Positions 42,265 to 42,639 of a stretch of DNA of 42,639 nucleotides are shown one piece after another (position 1 is the stretch's first letter; each line of letters begins with the position of its first letter). This DNA comes from Gammaproteobacteria bacterium (lineage in GTDB: Bacteria; Pseudomonadota; Gammaproteobacteria; JAADHQ01): positions 1-42,639 of the forward strand of contig DRJK01000086.1 of assembly GCA_011052215.1 (NCBI GenBank). The letters run 5' to 3'. The notes under the pieces were generated by a model. The model made no database searches, was not told the origin of the DNA, and saw nothing but the letters and a program-made list of their open reading frames with translations. A program made the position numbers and the translations under genes.

Positions 42265-42639
42265 TCAACCTCCTGTCACTACCGGAGGCATCAGGCCATG
42301 ATGGAAGATCCAGGACACTATATAGGCGATCGGGGCAATGATGGCGAACAACGCAATCCCATATAATGCCGCCAAACGACCCATACCCTTCAGTTTGCTG
42401 AAGTCGGTGATAACGCCGATGGCCACGAAGGTCAGCATGAACATCATCTTACGCATGGGGCTCTGCACGACCTTGGCGCCCGCATCAGCTGCTTTTGCGG
42501 ACTCCGGGAACCAGATGACGATCGCCACATAAGTCAACCATGCAACGAAGTAGCCGATGACGAATTTCGGGAAACGGAACCAGATCTCCGATACCGCTAC
42601 GTGCGAGTCCCCCGGTTTTCGCTCCACCTTGTACACCCA
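42265..42639 (-). CDS. YeiH-family putative sulfate exporter, C-terminal part (start beyond the window)
   Basis: The last 124 or so codons are present and the frame is open at the window edge. Hydrophobic segments are FPKFVIGYFVAWLTYVAIVI, MMFMLTFVAIGVITDF and LAALYGIALFAIIAPIAYIV. EIWFRFPKFVIGY and FVAIGVITDFSKLKGMGR match the C-terminal region of YeiH/UPF0324 proteins, where the usual form is FVSIGLETDFREL. Function as sulfate or sulfonate exporter is by family name only. It ends in a strong terminator. Confidence 0.8.
   Translation of the reverse strand, partial: WVYKVERKPGDSHVAVSEIWFRFPKFVIGYFVAWLTYVAIVIWFPESAKAADAGAKVVQSPMRKMMFMLTFVAIGVITDFSKLKGMGRLAALYGIALFAIIAPIAYIVSWIFHHGLMPPVVTGG

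Overview
The window reads as chromosomal DNA of a motile, polar-flagellum-type gammaproteobacterium of moderate G+C. The evidence is the gene order flgM-flgN / flgA / cheV-cheR / flgBCDEFGHIJKL, as in Vibrio and Pseudomonas, together with readable sigma-54 and sigma-28 (FliA) promoters. A beta/gammaproteobacterial AddAB-like nuclease pair, a tRNA-Arg and a RelA-type protein fit this. A sulfur-oxidising or marine relative is only a guess, from a YeiH-type transporter and the arsenosugar-type glycosyltransferases.

Layout. 1-1047 (minus): start of a SpsF-like cytidylyltransferase and a SAM methyltransferase directly behind flgL, probably surface or flagellin glycan genes. 1266-12024 (minus): ten rod, hook, ring and hook-junction genes plus flgJ, flgL back to flgB, behind a near-perfect sigma-54 promoter (12058-12073). 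12204-14214 (minus): cheR and cheV. 14406-16824 (plus): flgA, flgM, flgN and a YcgR-like PilZ protein, with a sigma-54-like site before flgA and a sigma-28 site before flgM. 16917-18213 (minus): a TIGR04282/TIGR04283 glycosyltransferase pair. 18277-18353: tRNA-Arg(CCT). 18368-23803 (minus): RelA-type (p)ppGpp enzyme, a double-thioredoxin protein, a large uncharacterised protein and a DUF2835 protein. 24098-30227 (minus): the AddA-like and AddB-like pair. 30384-35031: lipase-like hydrolase, tail-anchored FHA protein, two lipoproteins (one an M48 protease) and a secreted unknown. 35434-38208 (plus): P2-type cation ATPase. 38196-39344 (minus): RNase D. 39797-41368 (plus): Aer-like chemoreceptor with its own sigma-28 promoter. 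41462-42639 (minus): small membrane protein and the C-terminus of a YeiH-family transporter with a strong terminator.

The most unusual content is a family of about 232-234 bp non-coding mobile elements (MITE-like): full copies at 23804-24072, 32196-32429 and 35140-35371, and a solo end at 16904-16957. They share an 18-bp terminal inverted repeat (CACTGCTGTCCCGTTAAC), generate 8-bp target duplications (clear for the 35-kb copy), and carry internal 29-bp inverted arms around a 55-bp core. The core lies in opposite orientation relative to the element ends in different copies, so it appears to flip. Several copies have become part of neighbouring genes: one supplies the 5' region and ribosome binding site of the DUF2835 gene, one appears to supply a -35 box for the ATPase gene, and the solo end encodes the last residues and stop of a glycosyltransferase. 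A second notable point is a RelA-type synthetase (EFDD motif) that keeps an apparently intact HD hydrolase site.
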